From Heracleum sosnowskyi (lineage: Eukaryota > Streptophyta > Magnoliopsida > Apiales > Apiaceae), in the NCBI GenBank assembly GCA_030848705.1, contig CM061237.1, forward strand, positions 82,207,910-82,271,909: 64,000 nt of DNA, given 5' to 3'. Position numbers and translations under genes: made by a program. Of this stretch, positions 1-10,801 are shown one piece after another. The notes below the pieces were generated by a model. That model was not told where the DNA came from. It saw only the letters and a program-made list of their open reading frames with translations, and ran no database searches. Position 1 is the stretch's first letter. Each line of letters begins with the position of its first letter.

Positions 1-2
1 AG

Positions 3-1400
3 ACAAAGTGGGTATTCAGAAACAAATTGGATGAAAGTGGAAATGCGACAAGAAACAAGGCAAGGCTAGTAGCTAAAGGTTACTGTCAACAGGAAGGAAT
101 AGATTATGATGAAACATTTACACATTTTGCCAGACTTGAGGCTATAAGGATTTTTCTAGCTTTTGCTGCACACTGTAATTTCAAGGTGTTCCAAATGGAT
201 GTCAAAAGTGATTTTCTAAATGGAGAGTTGGAGGAAGAGGTGTATGTTGAACAACCACCAGGTTTTGAAGATGCTGAATTGTATGATTTTGTGTACAAGC
301 TGTTCAAAGCACTTTATGGATTGAAACAAGCTCCAAGAGCATGGTATGATACCCTCTCTGCCTTTCTATTGGAAAACCAGTTTACAAGAGGTGTAGTAGA
401 TAAAACTCTATTCTACAAGCATCATGGCAAAGACATCATTTTGGTTCAAATTTATGTTGATGATATCATCTTTGGATCATCAAATGAGAAGCTGTGTGAG
501 AAGTTTTCATCCTCTAATGAGAAACAAGTATGAGATGAGCATGATGGGAGAACTGTCATTCTTCCTTGATTACAAGTTCTTCAGAAAGATGATGGAATCT
601 TCATTTGTCAAGCAAAATATGTCAAGGAACTTCTCAAGAAGTTTAACCTAGAAGATTCATCACCTGCCAAAACTCCCATCTCTAAATCAACCAGTTTGGA
701 TCTAGACTCCAAAGGGAAGAAAGTGGACTCTAGTGCTTACAGAGGCATGGTTGGATCTCTTCTCTACCTAACTGCTAGCAGACCTGACATAATGTTTGCT
801 ACATGTCTCTGTGCAAGGTTTCAAGCTGATCCAAAGGAGTCACACTTGGTAGCTATCAAAAGAATTTTTAGATATCTAAAGGGCACTCCTAATCTAGGCC
901 TTTGGTATCCTAAAAATACTGGATTTGAGCTAGTGGGGTACTCTGATTCAGACTATGCTGGGTGTAGAATTGACAGAAAAAGTACAACAGGAAGCTGTCA
1001 ATTTCTTGGTGGAAGATTGGTGTCATGGTTTATTAAGAAGCAACATTCAGTTTCTACATCTACTGCGGAAGCTGAATACATTGCAGCTGGAAGTTGCTGT
1101 GAACAAATTCTGTGGATGAAGAATCAACTTTTGGATTATGGTCTAGTGTTAAACAATATCCCTATCTACTGTGACAATACTAGTGCCATAACCATCTTAG
1201 ACAATCCTGTTCAACACTTTAGGACAAAGCACATTGATATCAGACATCACTTTATCAGAGAGCATGTTGAAAGAGGAACTGTGAAATTGATCTATGTCCC
1301 AATAGAAAAGCAACTTGCAGACATCTTCACTAAACCACTGGATGAAGCAACCTTTAACAGGTTGGTAAGTGAATTGGGAATGCCAAATCTGGTATGTTAA
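3..1400 (+). pseudogene. D pol fragment: Copia reverse transcriptase and RNase H
   Basis: This is the 3' part of a Copia polyprotein that copies the element RNA into DNA in the virus-like particle. RT motifs seen are KARLVAKGY (about 60-80), MDVKSDFLNGELEEEVY (195-245), YGLKQAPRAWYDTL (315-355) and the catalytic YVDDIIFG (about 450-475). RNase H motifs are SRPDIMFATCL (775-805), AEAEYIAAGSC (1065-1095), CDNTSA (1170) and the terminal LADIFTKPLD (1315-1345). The frame is open from base 3 but is broken by two roughly compensating frameshifts: it leaves its frame near 505-512 (stop at 531) and returns near 575-585. TFTHFARLEA at about 115-145 replaces the usual TFAPVARLEA. Probably non-functional. 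Confidence 0.9.
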
Positions 1401-1801
1401 CTTACTAGTTTTTACATTTTCATTTCTGCATGCAGCTTGTGACAATAACCTCAAAGTTACTGCCACGAGAAGTTACTGTCACATAAGTTCTTATTCTTTT
1501 TGACAGCATGTTTGCTATGACTTTGCTAAGTTGATTTTTGTGTTAGTCATATTGTCAGTAATAAAACTTTGTGTCATTAACTTGTATAACCTCAAAGTCT
1601 GAAATCTTTGGTCAAAGACTTTGCATTAATTGGCTGTTGTGTGTTAATTGTTGGATTAGTGGAGAACATGAATCTTAATTGCTATATGTGGTAATTGTAT
1701 GGGTATTCCAAACTGTTGACTGTTTACCTTACCATTCCCCTAACATGCCTATAAAATGAACACTAGGTCGTATTAGTTGTTACTATCAGAAAAAGGTTAA
1801 A
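1401..1801 (+). other. D spacer between pol and small ORF
   Basis: No protein-coding signal. It holds the first copies of the ACTGTCA/TGACA box that becomes dense at 2285-2449 (for example near 1473-1482, 1500-1506 and 1548-1556) and, at its end, a TATA-like sequence ahead of the ORF at 1802. Confidence 0.5.
1750..1756 (+). promoter_or_regulatory. Candidate TATA box (TATAAAA) before D small ORF
   Basis: TATAAAA lies 46 bp before the ATG at 1802. The position would suit a short-leader internal promoter for the post-pol ORF. This rests on sequence alone; AT-rich DNA gives such matches by chance. Confidence 0.3.
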
Positions 1802-2065
1802 ATGGAAAACAAAGTAGGAATCGAATACAAGCCTAAGATTCAAGGTTGTTCTCCATATAAGAAAGAGGTTGAGAAACTGTTTGATGAATTGGAAGATAGT
1901 CTAGACGAGGAAACAGAGAGAGAGGCTACTGCCAAGGCCATTGAAGAGGCTAAATGGCAGGAACAAGAAGTTGAATTTCAAAAGCTCCTCAAGGAGGAAG
2001 GAATCACTGAAGAAGGAACACGTTTAGAAGTATTAGGAATAGTTAATAAAATAGTAAAATCATAG
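1802..2065 (+). CDS. D small post-pol ORF, 87 aa, acidic and helical
   Basis: An 87-codon ORF follows the D RNase H. It is rich in Glu and Lys, has no Cys-rich motif or signal peptide, and the stretch from about residue 20 to 70 (EKLFDELEDSLDEETERE onward) looks like a continuous charged helix or coiled coil. I do not recognise a family. The start is the first ATG after the candidate TATA at 1750. It could be the amino-terminal piece of the post-pol ORF that Sireviruses carry, separated from the rest by decay. No function is assigned. Confidence 0.45.
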   Translation: MENKVGIEYKPKIQGCSPYKKEVEKLFDELEDSLDEETEREATAKAIEEAKWQEQEVEFQKLLKEEGITEEGTRLEVLGIVNKIVKS

Positions 2066-2583
2066 TTTGTAATTTCTAATGATTTTATTAATAAAAACTG
2101 TTCCATTAATTTCCCTATTTCTTTCTTTATGTGAATTTATCTCTGTGATTGATTATATGATTAATTTACTATGCTTGATACCTAGCTCTCAATTGAATAT
2201 TTGTGAATGGTGTTTATTGAGTTAAGTACATTAATGACAATATACATTAAAATTCATGATAGTTACTATTTTTCCTCAAACGTTACTGTCATCAAGAAAA
2301 GAACTATCACGGAATCTCATGACAGTTAGTTTCTTGACAATAGTAAATAACATACTGTCAAGAGTTTTAAAAGATACTGTCATTGAAGTACTTAACGATG
2401 ACAATAAGTTTTTCGTGACAATGTTACTGTCAAGACAAACCTACTGTCATCACCTTAGGTGTGATAGACCTATCAACTTTCAGTCTGGTGGAGTTATAAC
2501 AAGTGCCTCCAGTGTTGCTAATTTTTCTGATTCATTTAGATCAAAAGCACTCTGGTTACAGATGTTTTTGTTAGGTCCTGATA
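2066..2583 (+). other. D post-pol region with weak ORF (2256-2624)
   Basis: AT-rich sequence, then an open frame from 2256 that runs into the inserted LTR G and stops at 2624. The first half of the frame is made of the ACTGTCA array, so it may not be protein-coding; the part from about 2460 to 2583 (ending KALWLQMFLLGPD) reads more like protein. It is probably the interrupted left part of the D post-pol ORF that continues after 3950 in another frame. Confidence 0.35.
2285..2449. repeat. ACTGTCA/TGACA box array in D
   Basis: Nine copies of ACTGTCA, TGACAGT or TGACAAT start at 2285, 2320, 2335, 2354, 2376, 2399, 2416, 2426 and 2443. Both orientations occur and spacing is irregular (10-35 bp). 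More copies lie at 1470-1560, at about 15829 in the other half of D, and two in the C LTR (near 59251 and 59395). A 7-mer would be expected about 0.02 times in this length. Confidence 0.7.
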
Positions 2584-3133
2584 TGTTTGTAGAAGGGGGG
2601 TTGAATACAAACAGTACCGTTTAATCGAATTTGTATTGATAGTAGATTTAACAATTACAATAACAAATTATCTGTGGAATAAAATGAAACAAGATTCAAG
2701 TTAAATAAAACTCTATTGAACTTGAAGGGTGTTACAATTCTGTGTACAGATTATAGAGTTCTTGTTAAAACAAATCTAGAATAAATTTGACATGAATTTA
2801 TCTATATTTGTAATAAAAGGATCGAATACTAAAAAGTAGTTCGATAGAAATTCTAGGGATTATGATCCGCTATATTGTCAAAGCAATACAAGTAATTGAA
2901 TTCTAGTTGATTGAATATAGCTTTACTGGCTAGAATTTATTACAAGAATTTTAATGAAGCTTTACAGTTGGCTCGTAGTTAATGGCAGAAGAATGAAAGA
3001 TAGAATGTTTGTGTTTGCTTCTGTCTGTCTTGAAAATGTAATAATCTGCCTTGTTTGATCATACACTTGTATTTAAACAAGTCAACAGGATTACTTCACA
3101 CGCGCCAAATCAAATTCATTTCATTTTATACTT

Positions 3134-3213
3134 GGTAGTAATATCCAATATACTTGGTAGTACTATCGGTAGTACTATCCAAATATATTGGTAGTACTAT
3201 CGGTAGTACTATC
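3134..3213. repeat. GGTAGTACTATC array in LTR G
   Basis: Copies of GGTAGTA-CTATC start at 3134, 3156, 3168, 3190 and 3202, alternating 22 and 12 bp apart (a 34-bp higher-order unit). The core AGTACT is palindromic. Degenerate copies continue to about 3260. A regulatory role in the LTR is inference. Confidence 0.7.
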
Positions 3214-3289
3214 AAGGGATAGTACTGCTAGTATAAACTGGATAATACTACTAGTACTATTTAAAAAGAATTAAGACTGATTTAATATA

Positions 3290-3500
3290 TTCTACTTTTA
3301 ATTGATTTAATAAATGAATTAATTCTTTTAGAATTAATTCACAGATTAAATAAATTAAATAATTGACTTAAATAATTCCATAAATAAATTAATTCTAGAG
3401 AATTAATTTATACATTAAATTACTTAAGATCTAGATTGATTAATTTAATATATGAATTAATTCTGAAAGAATTAATTCATAGATTAAATTAATTATCTTA
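3290..3500. repeat. AT-rich inverted-repeat units in LTR G
   Basis: Three to four diverged units, each with GAATTAATTC-type arms around TCTNNAGA and followed by ATAGATTAAAT. Each unit can fold on itself. Low complexity limits interpretation. Confidence 0.5.
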
Positions 3501-3949
3501 TAGAATAAATTAAAAGAGAATTAAATGTAATTCTTAGAACCACTAACACCGATGACGAACTTCCACTGACTGTCGTTGACACTCCATGTACTGTCTGGTT
3601 CATGAGCGACTAACTTTAATGGTTGTTCTTCATACTTTGACTTTAAGCTGTGGTTCTTTCTCCTTCTATGTAAACAAAGGACTATAACCTGTACTTTTTC
3701 CCGTCACACTTCTGAAATCTCTGTCACTATTAAATAGTTCCACTTCCTTGAATACTTCACTGAGGCTTGATCAATAAATTGAACTTCTTTCAATGTAGAC
3801 TTACTTCAAGACTGTAGATGACCTTAATCTTCATTCTCTTGACAGATATAATCTTCTAAGATTCATGTGACATCTATATTTATTATTTACATATTACATC
3901 TTGGTTTATGTTGAGTAGAATCCTATGTGTTTACAAATACGCCTATACA

Positions 3950-4135
3950 TATGCCTTTCAGTTTTCAAATCTAAGGCAAATGACAAACAACTCAAGAGGA
4001 GGTATTGGACACAGGGATACTGAATTTCTGAATATACCACATGTTGATCCTCATGCCTTGACTGAAATTGGAGGTATTTTAACTTCTGAACACCTGAACA
4101 ATTTATTATCTGTTGATATAGTTATAGATTGTCAT
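3950..4135 (+). pseudogene. D post-pol ORF, left piece before insertion of A
   Basis: An open frame (about 3950-4138) with NNSRGGIGHRDTEFLNIPHV and EHLNNLLSVD, cut at the GTCAT target site by element A. It continues at 15333 after A. The family is an extra ORF downstream of pol; a comparable one is in B (53431-57950). I see no named domain. Confidence 0.5.
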
Positions 4136-4683
4136 TGATATGGGTTAAAATGAAGCCCTAAGGACACATTTAATGCTGCAATAAATATACGTAAGATGGT
4201 CCAAATACGAGGCCCATTAATAAGGCCTGCAACCATGACTATGATGATAAATTCATAGTTAACAATTGGGCCAAGGTCTAACCTTTGTTTTAAACCACTA
4301 AGGCATGGGCTTGGCTCTTATACAGTCCAGTGGTTGGAAACCACTAGGAAGCTTTCTACACAACGTCCAACATAGAAACCAACTCCAACATGGAAACTAA
4401 TTCTGATAAGAGTTATCCACTGTTCAAAGGCGGTTACTTGGCCACCAAGTAACCTAATTCTACCACAATTTTAGGGCTCCAGACGCCTATATAAAGGGCC
4501 TAACCCCTTAACATTAGAACTACGTTTTCTTGGCTTGATTCTCAGTGATAATTGAGATACGTAGGCATCTTGTGAGGACCTGTTTAGTCACAAACCACGA
4601 GAGCAGCCATTAAGACACGATTGTCCACCACTATACATTAAATACCGCCGTCAATATCTAAACCTACTTTTCGTTCCACAACA
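4136..4683 (+). repeat. A 5' LTR
   Basis: 548 bp, TG...CA, followed at once by the PBS. A TATATAAA at 4488-4495 marks the likely promoter, so R and U5 occupy the last 160 bp or so. It differs from the 3' LTR at eight positions, with no indels. Confidence 0.95.
4488..4495 (+). promoter_or_regulatory. A LTR TATA box (TATATAAA)
   Basis: Strong TATA match in the 5' LTR, 195 bp from the LTR end. The same site in the 3' LTR has changed to TATATAGA. Confidence 0.7.
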
Positions 4684-4685
4684 TT

Positions 4686-4695
4686 TGGCGCCGTC
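4686..4695 (+). other. A primer binding site, tRNA-Asp-like
   Basis: TGGCGCCGTC begins 2 bases after the LTR. Its first nine bases are complementary to the 3' end of plant tRNA-Asp (ending GGCGCCA). Downstream bases diverge from that tRNA. Confidence 0.75.
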
Positions 4696-4717
4696 TGTGG
4701 GAAACCTTACAACAACC

Positions 4718-6673
4718 ATGGCTATAACACGAAGAACAGCAACCGCTACTGGATCAACTGTCACCACCACTGTTCCGATCACCACGGAACCAGGGTTGTT
4801 ACCCCTCACCACAGAGGTGGTTTCTCAACCACTAGGGACGAATCCCCAAGCTTCCATACCTCAGAACGAGACTAACCCTCTTCAGATGGTTGTCTCGCCC
4901 CTCGACCATAACCTTCCCCATGGAGCACAGATCTCCACAATCGTGCTTCCTATAAGCACCAATCCAGCATACGGACTGCCCAACTATCCCCTGAAGCCGG
5001 AGGGAGTGGCCATGCCCCAATAATTCATGAACCATACGAACCACCCTATATTCGAGGATTGGGACCTGTCCCTGAAGGAAGATACTTGGATTATTCTGGG
5101 CCCTACTCTGATGACTACTCGTCTGATGAAGGACGAGATCGAGCACCCAGAAGAAGAAGAGCCAACAAAGAGCCCCTTGGAAGAAGGAATCGGGGGGCAA
5201 CTACAAGGGCACCTATGACTGCCATGGAAAGGATAAGGGCTCATGAGGCTGAGATCCAGAAACTAAAGAAAAACATAGAGATAGAGCAACAAAGGAGGCA
5301 GACTCAGCCTTCGAACCAAGGGGCAGGAGATGTCCCCATAATTGATCTAGGAACACCTTCAAGGAGGCAAGAAGGAGCTAGGGCTCCAAGGACGGAGATT
5401 CCCTAGTCAGATCCCCGTGTTTTAACACAACTGGGTGACCCAGACGATTCTATTCCACCCTTCACTGAAGAAGTAATGGACGCTCATGTATCAAGGAAAT
5501 TCAAGATGCCTACTATCAAGGCATATGACGGAACGGGTGATCCCGCAACCCACGTGAGGACTTTTTCGAATGCATTGTTGCTGTAACCAGTTACCGATGC
5601 CCTTAAATGTAGGGCATTTCCTCAAACCCTGGTTGGCATGGCCCAAAGATGGTATAGTCGTTTGCCGCCCAACTCTATCAGTTGCTTTAGAGATCTGAGC
5701 ATGGCTTTCATCAATCAGTTCATCAGTGGACGGGTACATGAAAAAAGCTCTGCTTCACTCATGAATCTGATCCAAGGAAAGAATGAGACGTTGAGAGACT
5801 ATCTCAAAAGTTTCACCAAAGAGACATTGAATATACCTGATCTAGATAACAAGGTAGCTATGATAGCCCTTCAACAAGGAACCACGGATGTCTTTTTTAA
5901 GATGTCATTGGCGAAACACCCCCTGAGAGCATGGCTGAGCTCCAACAAAGGGCTGGGAAATACATCAAAGCTGAAGAAAGCATGAAGAAGGTTGACACAC
6001 CCGCTATAGGTGGTGGAAACAATGGAGGCTCGAAGAAGCGAAAGACGGAGCAAGAGTATGATGTCAAGGACAAATATCCTCGTATGACCGGAGACTCTGA
6101 TTCAGCTCCAAGAAAAAACAATCCCGGCACGAAATTTTCTGAATATGCAAGGTTGAATGCTCCAAGGAGTCAAATCCTTTATGACATTGAGAAAGATAGG
6201 GACTTCCGATGGCCGAAGCCACTAAGGGGAGATCCTGAGAAGAGAGACAAGAACAAGTATTGTAGGTACCATAAAGATTCGGGCCATGATACTGATGATT
6301 GTAGGCAACTCAAGGACGAGATTGAATTCCTGATTCGAAAAGGAAAGTTAAATAAATTCACCAAAGATGGGGACAGGAACCCCCTAGGAGAGACCATGAT
6401 GGAAGGGATGGGAACCGAGATCAGGGTCGTAACCCACAGTCCCGAGGACCAGTGATCAACATGATTTCAGGAGGACCAACCGCCGCAGGAACCACTAGGA
6501 ACTCTCGGAAGGCTTATGCTCGAGAAGTAATGCATATTGTTGGAGAAGCACCCAAGCGAGCAAAAACTGAAATGTCGATTGGATTCGATGACTCGGACCT
6601 TGAAGGGGTGAAATTCCCCCATGACGATCCTTTAGTGATAGCCCCCGTGATTGGAAACAATGAGGTAAAATGA
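4718..6673 (+). pseudogene. A gag region, broken
   Basis: Gag, the particle structural protein. It starts at ATG 4718 and is Thr/Pro-rich at first, then holds an Arg-rich charged segment (5110-5210), a helical stretch (5221-5300), the capsid-like core (about 5480-5900, with AQRWYSRLPP and SGRVHEKSS) and a Cys/His cluster (CRYHKDSGHDTDDC, about 6270-6305). Breaks seen: a frameshift near 5000-5020 (stop 5021), TAG at 5404, TAA near 5584, a frameshift near 5910-5930, stop at 6453, TGA at 6671 just before the protease motif. Three of the stops fit C-to-T changes. A helper would be needed for mobility. Confidence 0.85.
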
Positions 6674-6679
6674 GTCCTG

Positions 6680-9235
6680 GTGGACAATGGAGCCTCTGTT
6701 GATGTCCTTTTCCATGACACGTTCTTGAAGATGGGGTATAATGATTCCCAACTGATCCCCTCGAACATGCCCATATACGGGTTTAACGGGGTGGAATCTA
6801 AAGTTGAAGGCACTATTCAGTTGCCTATGACTATTGGTAAGGAACCAAAAGAAGTAACTCAAATGTTGAATTTCGTGGTAATCAAAGCATCCTCGACCTA
6901 CAACGCCATCCTTGGAAGAACTGGACTTCATGCTTTTAAGGCTGTGGCCTCAACCTACCATCTAAAAGTCAAGTTCCCAACCAGGAGTGGTGTTGGAGAG
7001 GAAAGGGGCGATCAAAATACGACTAGGAGCTGTTATGTAGTCGCGTTAAGGCCAGACGGAGTCGGGGGGCAGGTTCTCCCTATCGAAGACATGGATGTTA
7101 GAGAGGATGAGGACCATAGAGGGAAACTAGCTGAGGATTTGGTTCCTATTCCATTGGATCCCCTCGAACCTGAAAAAGTGACTTACATTGGAGCACTACT
7201 AAAAGAACCTTTGAAGGGCGAGTTGATCACGTTCCTACAAGAAAACAGTGATGTATTTGCATGGACGGCTGCTGACATGCCAGGGATTGATCCCCAACTG
7301 ATAACTCACAATCTCAATGCCGATCCAAAAAGAAGGGCGATACAGCAGAAGAAGAGGAACTTTGCACCAGAGAGGCAAGAGGCCATAAAACAAGAAGTTG
7401 AAAAGCTCCTAGAAGCTGGATTCATTGAAGTAATCCAATTTCCAGAATGGTTGGCAAACCCGGTTATGGTTAAGAAAGCCAATGGGAAGTGGAGGATGTG
7501 CATAGACTTCACTGATTTGAATGATGCTTGTCCCAAGGATTGTTTCCCGCTACCAAGGATTGACACCTTGATAGATGCTACTACAGGGCATGAAATGCTG
7601 AGCTTCATGGACGGTTTCAGTGGTTACAACCAAATCAAGATGCACAAGGATGACACAGCCAAGGTATCATTCATTACTGATTTTGGGGTTTTTTGCTACC
7701 TTGTCATGGCTTTTGGACTAAAGAACGCAGGGGCGACTTATCAACGCCTAGTTAACAAAATTTTTGCCCACTTGATTGGAAAAACCATGGAGGTCTACGT
7801 TGATGACATGCTCGTCAAGAGTTTGTTTAAAGATGACCCCATCCAGCATCTTAAGGAGGCATTTGAAGTGCTGAGGCACCATAAGATGATGCTAAATCCT
7901 GCCAAATGTGCTTTTGGAGTAGGGTCAGGAAAGTTCTTGGGTCTCATGGTCTCCAAGAGAGGCATTGAAGCTAACCCCGACAAGATCAAAGCCATCCTCG
8001 ACATGGAACCACCTTGTTCTGTTAAAGATGTTCAAAGGTTGACTGGAAGAGTTGCAGCCTTAGGGAGATTTATCTCAAAGTCTGGAGACAAATGTTTGTC
8101 ATTTTTTAAAGCCCTGAAGAAGGTCAAGGATTTTGAATGGACATCAGAGAGTCAAGAGGCCTTTGAAAAGCTTAAGAAGTACATGGCTGAGGCCCCATTG
8201 CTGGCCAAACCAAGCCCGGAAGATACTCTTTATCTTTACCTAGCAGCCTCTGATCAAGCTCTCGGTGCTGTCCTTGTAAAGGAGGAACGAAAGGTTCAAA
8301 AACCAGTCTACTATGTAAGCAAAATTTTGCATGGTGCAGAATTGAACTATTCTGTTATTGAGAAGTTCGCGTTGGCACTAATCACGGCCTCAAGAAAGCT
8401 ACGCCCTTACTTTCAGGCACATAAAATTGAAGTCCTGACGGACCAACCCTTGAGAAGCATTCTGCATAGTCCAAAGGCCAGTGGAAGGTTGATTAAATGG
8501 ACAGTTGAGCTAGGAGAGTTCGACATCAAATATAAGCCTCGAACAGCCATTAAGGCTCAGGCATTAGCTGACTTCGTGGTTGAATGTACCATTGACAACC
8601 AAGAAGTCGGGGGGCAAGAGATAGTACCCCATGAGACACTTGAAGTTAAAAAAAAGGATGAAGAGTTTGATATGAAAGACCGTTGGATACTCTATTTTGA
8701 TGGGGCATCAAAAACAAAGTCAAGTGGTGTAGGCTTAGTTTTGCAAAGCCCCGATGGGTTTACAATCGAGTACGCTTTGAAGTTGGACTTTCCTACAACT
8801 AACAACGAAGCTGAGTATGAGGCCTTGATAGCTGGTTTAGGCTTGGCTAGAATTCTGAGAGTCAAGAGCCTGAAGGTATGTGGAGATTCAAAGTTGGTTA
8901 TCTCGCAAGTTAATGGTGAGTTTGAAACCAGGGATGAAACTATGGCTAAGTATCGAAGAGTTGTGAAAGCTGTTATGACTCAGTTTGATGAGTGCTATGT
9001 GGAACACATCCCCAGAGAGGAGAATATGAAGGCTGATGCCTTGTCCAAATTTGCTTCTTCTGAAATTGAGAATTACTCGGGAAGTGTTTACTTTCAGATC
9101 TTGAAGGCCCCTACTATTGATTCGAAACTTGTGGCTCCCATTGATATAGGAGGCTGTTGGATGGATCCAATCAAGGCTCACCTTGAAACTGGATGGCTCC
9201 CTGATAACCCCAAGAGGCACGCAAGTTGTCTGTGA
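6680..9235 (+). CDS. A pol: protease, reverse transcriptase, RNase H and second RNase H
   Basis: The frame is open for 851 codons. The first residues are the aspartic protease site (VDNGASVDVLF; the leading VLV lies just after the TGA at 6671). RT follows: CIDFTDLNDACPKD (about 7500-7540) and the catalytic YVDD (about 7795). A first RNase H holds AASDQALGAVL (about 8240). A second RNase H of archaeal type follows: YFDGASKTKSSGVGL (about 8695), NNEAEYEALIAGL (about 8800), GDSKLVISQ (about 8885), ADALSKFA (about 9030). The double RNase H assigns it to Tat. A one-base loss near 9210-9216 ends the frame early and puts integrase in the next frame. Confidence 0.93.
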   Translation: MDNGASVDVLFHDTFLKMGYNDSQLIPSNMPIYGFNGVESKVEGTIQLPMTIGKEPKEVTQMLNFVVIKASSTYNAILGRTGLHAFKAVASTYHLKVKFPTRSGVGEERGDQNTTRSCYVVALRPDGVGGQVLPIEDMDVREDEDHRGKLAEDLVPIPLDPLEPEKVTYIGALLKEPLKGELITFLQENSDVFAWTAADMPGIDPQLITHNLNADPKRRAIQQKKRNFAPERQEAIKQEVEKLLEAGFIEVIQFPEWLANPVMVKKANGKWRMCIDFTDLNDACPKDCFPLPRIDTLIDATTGHEMLSFMDGFSGYNQIKMHKDDTAKVSFITDFGVFCYLVMAFGLKNAGATYQRLVNKIFAHLIGKTMEVYVDDMLVKSLFKDDPIQHLKEAFEVLRHHKMMLNPAKCAFGVGSGKFLGLMVSKRGIEANPDKIKAILDMEPPCSVKDVQRLTGRVAALGRFISKSGDKCLSFFKALKKVKDFEWTSESQEAFEKLKKYMAEAPLLAKPSPEDTLYLYLAASDQALGAVLVKEERKVQKPVYYVSKILHGAELNYSVIEKFALALITASRKLRPYFQAHKIEVLTDQPLRSILHSPKASGRLIKWTVELGEFDIKYKPRTAIKAQALADFVVECTIDNQEVGGQEIVPHETLEVKKKDEEFDMKDRWILYFDGASKTKSSGVGLVLQSPDGFTIEYALKLDFPTTNNEAEYEALIAGLGLARILRVKSLKVCGDSKLVISQVNGEFETRDETMAKYRRVVKAVMTQFDECYVEHIPREENMKADALSKFASSEIENYSGSVYFQILKAPTIDSKLVAPIDIGGCWMDPIKAHLETGWLPDNPKRHASCL

Positions 9236-10389
9236 GAGCATTGAGGTATACTTTGATTGAAGGGCTACTTTATAAGAGGTCTTTTGTGATCCCCTACCTA
9301 AAATGTCTAAGGCCCCAAGAGGCACGAGAAGCACTTGAAGAAGTCCATGGAGGGATTTGTGGGCAACACCTGGGGGGCAGAGCCCTTGCTCATAAGATAA
9401 CCAGGCTAGGCTTTTATTGGCCCGAAATGCTGAACGACGCCAAAGATTTTGTTAAGAAGTGTGATCGTTGTCAAAAACATGCACCAGTGGTTAGACAACC
9501 ACCTGAGATGCTGACCTCAATCAACTCTCCAATTCCGTTTGCTATGTGGGGAATGGATATACTTGGTCCCTTTCCTATGGCTACAGCACAACGGAAGTTT
9601 CTGATAGTGGCGATTGACTACTTCACCAAGTGGATTGAGGCCAAACCCTTGGCCAAGATAACCACCAAGCAAGTTGCTCAGTTCCTGTGGGAAAGCATCA
9701 TGTGTAGGTACGGAATACCTCGCATCCTTGTTACAGATAATGGAACACAGTTCAACAATGAAGAATTCAGGAAGTATTGCGAAGAGAACGCAATTGAGCT
9801 CAGATTCACCTCGGTTGCCCACCCTCAAGCAAATGGGCAAGCAGAGGTCGCGAATCGAATCATACTAGATGGATTGAAGAAAAGGGTCGAACGTTCCAGG
9901 AACACTTGGGTGGACGAGATACTGCCTATACTTTGGGCTTATCGTACCACTTGCAAAGTCACCACTGGAACAACCCCGTTCATGCTTGCATATGGAGCAG
10001 AAGCTGTTGTACCTTTAGAAATCTCACATGTATCTCCAAGGATTGAAGCTTTTGAACAAGAGACTAATGAAGAAGGAATGAGGTTGGCACTCGACTTAAT
10101 TGATGAAGTCAGGGATGAAGCACACGCTCGAAATGTAGAATATCAGAAACAAACCTCCTTCCATTACAACCGAAGGGTTAAGGAAAGGTTCTTTCGACAA
10201 GGAGACTTGGTTCTCAGAAAGATAGAGGCATCGGGAGTAGGAGAGAAAGGAAAGCTGGCACCCAACTGGGAAGGGCCATATCGAGTTAAAAAGACCCTCG
10301 GGCGAGGAGCTTACAAGCTCGAAACTTTGAATGAGACAGAGGTGCCTCGCACTTGGCACGCCTCGAATCTCAAGATCTATCATGTGTAA
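9226..10389 (+). CDS. A integrase
   Basis: The integrase part of pol, in the +1-shifted frame relative to RT/RNase H. The zinc-binding HHCC domain is at about 9345-9475 (HGGICGQH ... CDRCQ). Catalytic D, D and E sit in WGMDILGPF (about 9547), TDNGTQF (about 9733) and NGQAEVANR (about 9832). The tail ends with the usual GPYRVKK and LKIYHV. There is no chromodomain, as expected for Tat. The start at 9226 is only where the frame opens; in an intact copy it would be fused to RNase H. Confidence 0.93.
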   Translation: MSVRALRYTLIEGLLYKRSFVIPYLKCLRPQEAREALEEVHGGICGQHLGGRALAHKITRLGFYWPEMLNDAKDFVKKCDRCQKHAPVVRQPPEMLTSINSPIPFAMWGMDILGPFPMATAQRKFLIVAIDYFTKWIEAKPLAKITTKQVAQFLWESIMCRYGIPRILVTDNGTQFNNEEFRKYCEENAIELRFTSVAHPQANGQAEVANRIILDGLKKRVERSRNTWVDEILPILWAYRTTCKVTTGTTPFMLAYGAEAVVPLEISHVSPRIEAFEQETNEEGMRLALDLIDEVRDEAHARNVEYQKQTSFHYNRRVKERFFRQGDLVLRKIEASGVGEKGKLAPNWEGPYRVKKTLGRGAYKLETLNETEVPRTWHASNLKIYHV

Positions 10390-10801
10390 CTATCCTTTCA
10401 GGATACAACTTAATGTTTGGTAGGAAGAATAGACCTAAGGTTCATTAAAACCATTTCAGGGCATGTAGCCCATATTTACATCTTATTATTTATAAAAAGG
10501 GTTGAACCCGTCCTTGTTTTGTTTCCAATGCATGTTTATTTTCTTATGTCTTGTTTTATGTACCAACACTCGATATGTGCAACCATAAGTACCGAAAATA
10601 AGTAAACAAAATAAGAAGTAAACCATGAAAGCAAAACAAGGGGTAGAGATAATAGAGGTCCCAAAGGATCCTCAAGTTAAGGTTACAAATGATTAAAAGC
10701 AAGTTTGAAAAGCCAACGAAGGGCCATGAACGGAAATAATAAAAGCCACATACGGCTACAAGCCTTGCAAGGCCAGAAACACAAAGGAGAATTCTTCCTT
10801 A
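10390..10801. other. Spacer between integrase and antisense gene of A
   Basis: Convergent 3' ends meet here. I see no further coding signal; the region presumably holds the 3' untranslated part of the antisense gene. Confidence 0.5.

Larger units (their letters stand above)
2584..3949 (-). mobile_element. Element G: antisense Copia solo LTR
   Basis: The left edge reads, on the minus strand, as a Copia LTR 3' end (a TTGTATTCAACCCCC-type stretch followed by TTCTACA), the same terminal signature as the B and D LTRs on the plus strand. On the minus strand the right part contains a stretch (AAGTTCAATTTATTGATCA, about 3780-3800) that resembles the C LTR near 59325. There is no internal region, PBS or polypurine tract at either side, so a solo LTR fits. 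Ends are uncertain: TG...CA termini give 2584-3949, whereas the 5-base ATATG at 2581-2585 and 3949-3953 would be a TSD only if terminal bases were lost. Confidence 0.6.

Noticed and set aside
2581..3953. ATATG as proven target duplication of G
   Set aside because: It does not fit TG...CA termini; kept only as a possibility.
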